DNA of 6,358 nucleotides. It comes from Streptosporangiaceae bacterium (GTDB lineage Bacteria; Actinomycetota; Actinomycetes; Streptosporangiales; Streptosporangiaceae). Of this stretch, positions 5,846 to 6,358 are shown in pieces; positions within the stretch are counted from its first letter, which is position 1, and each line of letters begins with the position of its first letter. The notes under the pieces are model-generated. The model ran no database searches, was not told the origin of the DNA, and saw only the letters and a program-made list of their open reading frames with translations. The position numbers and the translations under genes were made by a program. Location of the stretch: the NCBI GenBank assembly GCA_030045215.1, contig JASIBJ010000370.1, positions 1-6,358 of the forward strand. Direction: 5' to 3'.

Positions 5846-5858
5846 GGCACGATATGCC
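5846..5858. promoter_or_regulatory. Imperfect inverted repeat in the divergent NMO/AKR gap
   Basis: GGCACGATATGCC has GGCA/TGCC arms around an AT-richer centre and lies in the short gap that must hold both divergent promoters. It may be an operator or part of a -10 region. Support is weak: four-base arms occur often by chance in such DNA. Confidence 0.2.
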
Positions 5859-5877
5859 TGCGGCCCGGCCGTCGGCC

Positions 5878-5889
5878 CGGGCGCGCCCG
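5878..5889. repeat. 12-bp palindrome CGGGCGCGCCCG just ahead of the AKR ribosome binding site
   Basis: This perfect palindrome ends 2 nt before GGAGGAG (5892-5898). CGGCCCGG also occurs twice, at 5861-5868 and 5873-5880. It could be an operator or a hairpin limiting translation, but base composition makes such palindromes likely by chance. Confidence 0.25.
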
Positions 5890-5902
5890 ATGGAGGAGCA
5901 CG

Positions 5903-6358
5903 ATGACCGACCGCGTCCCGTCCGGCCCCACCGCCGTGCCCGCCGTCTCGCTGGGCGTCAGCGGCCTGCAGGTAAGCCGCCTCGCGCTTGGGTCGTGGCG
6001 CACCTATGAGCGCATTGGCAGGGAACGAGGCGTGTCCGTGATGAAGGCGGCCCGCGAGGCTGGGATCACCTTCCTCGACGACGCGCGCTACAACGACGAG
6101 ACCGGCCAGGCGCCGGTCTCGTCCGGCTACTCGGAGATGGTGTTCGGCGAGCTGTACCGAGCTGCCGGCTGGCGCCGGCCCGAGACGGTTGTCTCCAACA
6201 AGCTGTGGTGGGAATTCTGGCCCGACGAGTCGCCGGCCCAGGAGCTGGCGGGCTCGCTGGGCCGGATGGGCCTTGACTACGTCGACCTCATCTACTCCGA
6301 GGTCCCGCCCGCTGACGTGCCGCTGGACGAGGCGATCGGCATGATCACCGCCCTCGTC
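5903..6358 (+). CDS. Aldo/keto reductase, 5' part, with Glu at the usual catalytic His position
   Basis: The first 152 codons of an aldo/keto reductase are present; the reading frame is open to the right edge. The barrel strands are recognisable: VSRLALGSWRTYE (24-36), AGITFLDDARYND (53-65), GYSEMVFGEL (75-84), ETVVSNKLWWEFW (94-106), SLGRMGLDYVDLIY (118-131). Family members reduce carbonyls with NADPH. The expected tetrad maps to Asp59, Tyr63, Lys100 and residue 133. Where most members have His (DLxxxH) or Kv-beta has Asn, this one has Glu133 (DLIYSEVPP). The spacing between Asp59 and Tyr63 is one residue shorter than usual. The overall type resembles Kv-beta/YghZ-like AKRs. Vertebrate AKR1D steroid 5-beta-reductases carry the same His-to-Glu change; shared function is only a hypothesis. 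The ATG follows GGAGGAG (5892-5898) with 4-nt spacing. It is divergent from the NMO-SDR operon. Confidence 0.85.
   Translation, partial: MTDRVPSGPTAVPAVSLGVSGLQVSRLALGSWRTYERIGRERGVSVMKAAREAGITFLDDARYNDETGQAPVSSGYSEMVFGELYRAAGWRRPETVVSNKLWWEFWPDESPAQELAGSLGRMGLDYVDLIYSEVPPADVPLDEAIGMITALV

Overview
The window is very GC-rich DNA with strong G/C preference at third codon positions, GTG starts, short GA-rich ribosome binding sites and an RsbW-type ATPase of the kind that proliferates in streptomycete-like genomes. This points to an actinobacterium; the order cannot be fixed from the sequence. Gene content and operators resemble the steroid (cholesterol) side-chain degradation loci of Mycobacterium and Rhodococcus.

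Left part (1-3031): the 5' end of a FadA6-like thiolase runs leftward off the window. Diverging from it are a 59-residue two-helix membrane protein of unknown function and then an acyl-CoA dehydrogenase pair that closely resembles mycobacterial FadE26-FadE27 (ChsE4-ChsE5). That enzyme is a heterotetramer that introduces the alpha,beta double bond into steroid side-chain CoA esters. The thiolase and the fadE pair are each preceded by a 14-bp site that exactly fits the published KstR operator pattern TnnAACnnGTTnnA, in both cases beside a -10-like hexamer, so the two outer transcription units look like one KstR-type regulon. The dehydrogenases and the thiolase would be consecutive-type beta-oxidation steps, although whether they act on the same intermediate is not shown.

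Middle part (3032-3929): a hairpin separates the convergent fadE27 and a leftward anti-sigma-factor-like ATPase with an Ala/Asp-rich tail. This gene is probably unrelated to steroid metabolism. Its upstream gap holds a 10-bp palindrome and a possible GGGTAT promoter element.

Right part (3930-6358): a leftward two-gene operon encodes a nitronate monooxygenase-family flavoprotein followed 23 nt later by an RhlG-like short-chain dehydrogenase. Divergent from it, an aldo/keto reductase runs off the right edge. By eye its catalytic histidine position is a glutamate, the same change that defines steroid 5-beta-reductases (AKR1D). No KstR-type box is seen in front of any of these three genes, so their link to the steroid genes is only by neighbourhood.

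No RNA genes, CRISPR arrays, insertion sequences or phage genes were seen. The most interesting points are the paired KstR-type operators, the small membrane protein between them, and the Glu-for-His aldo/keto reductase.
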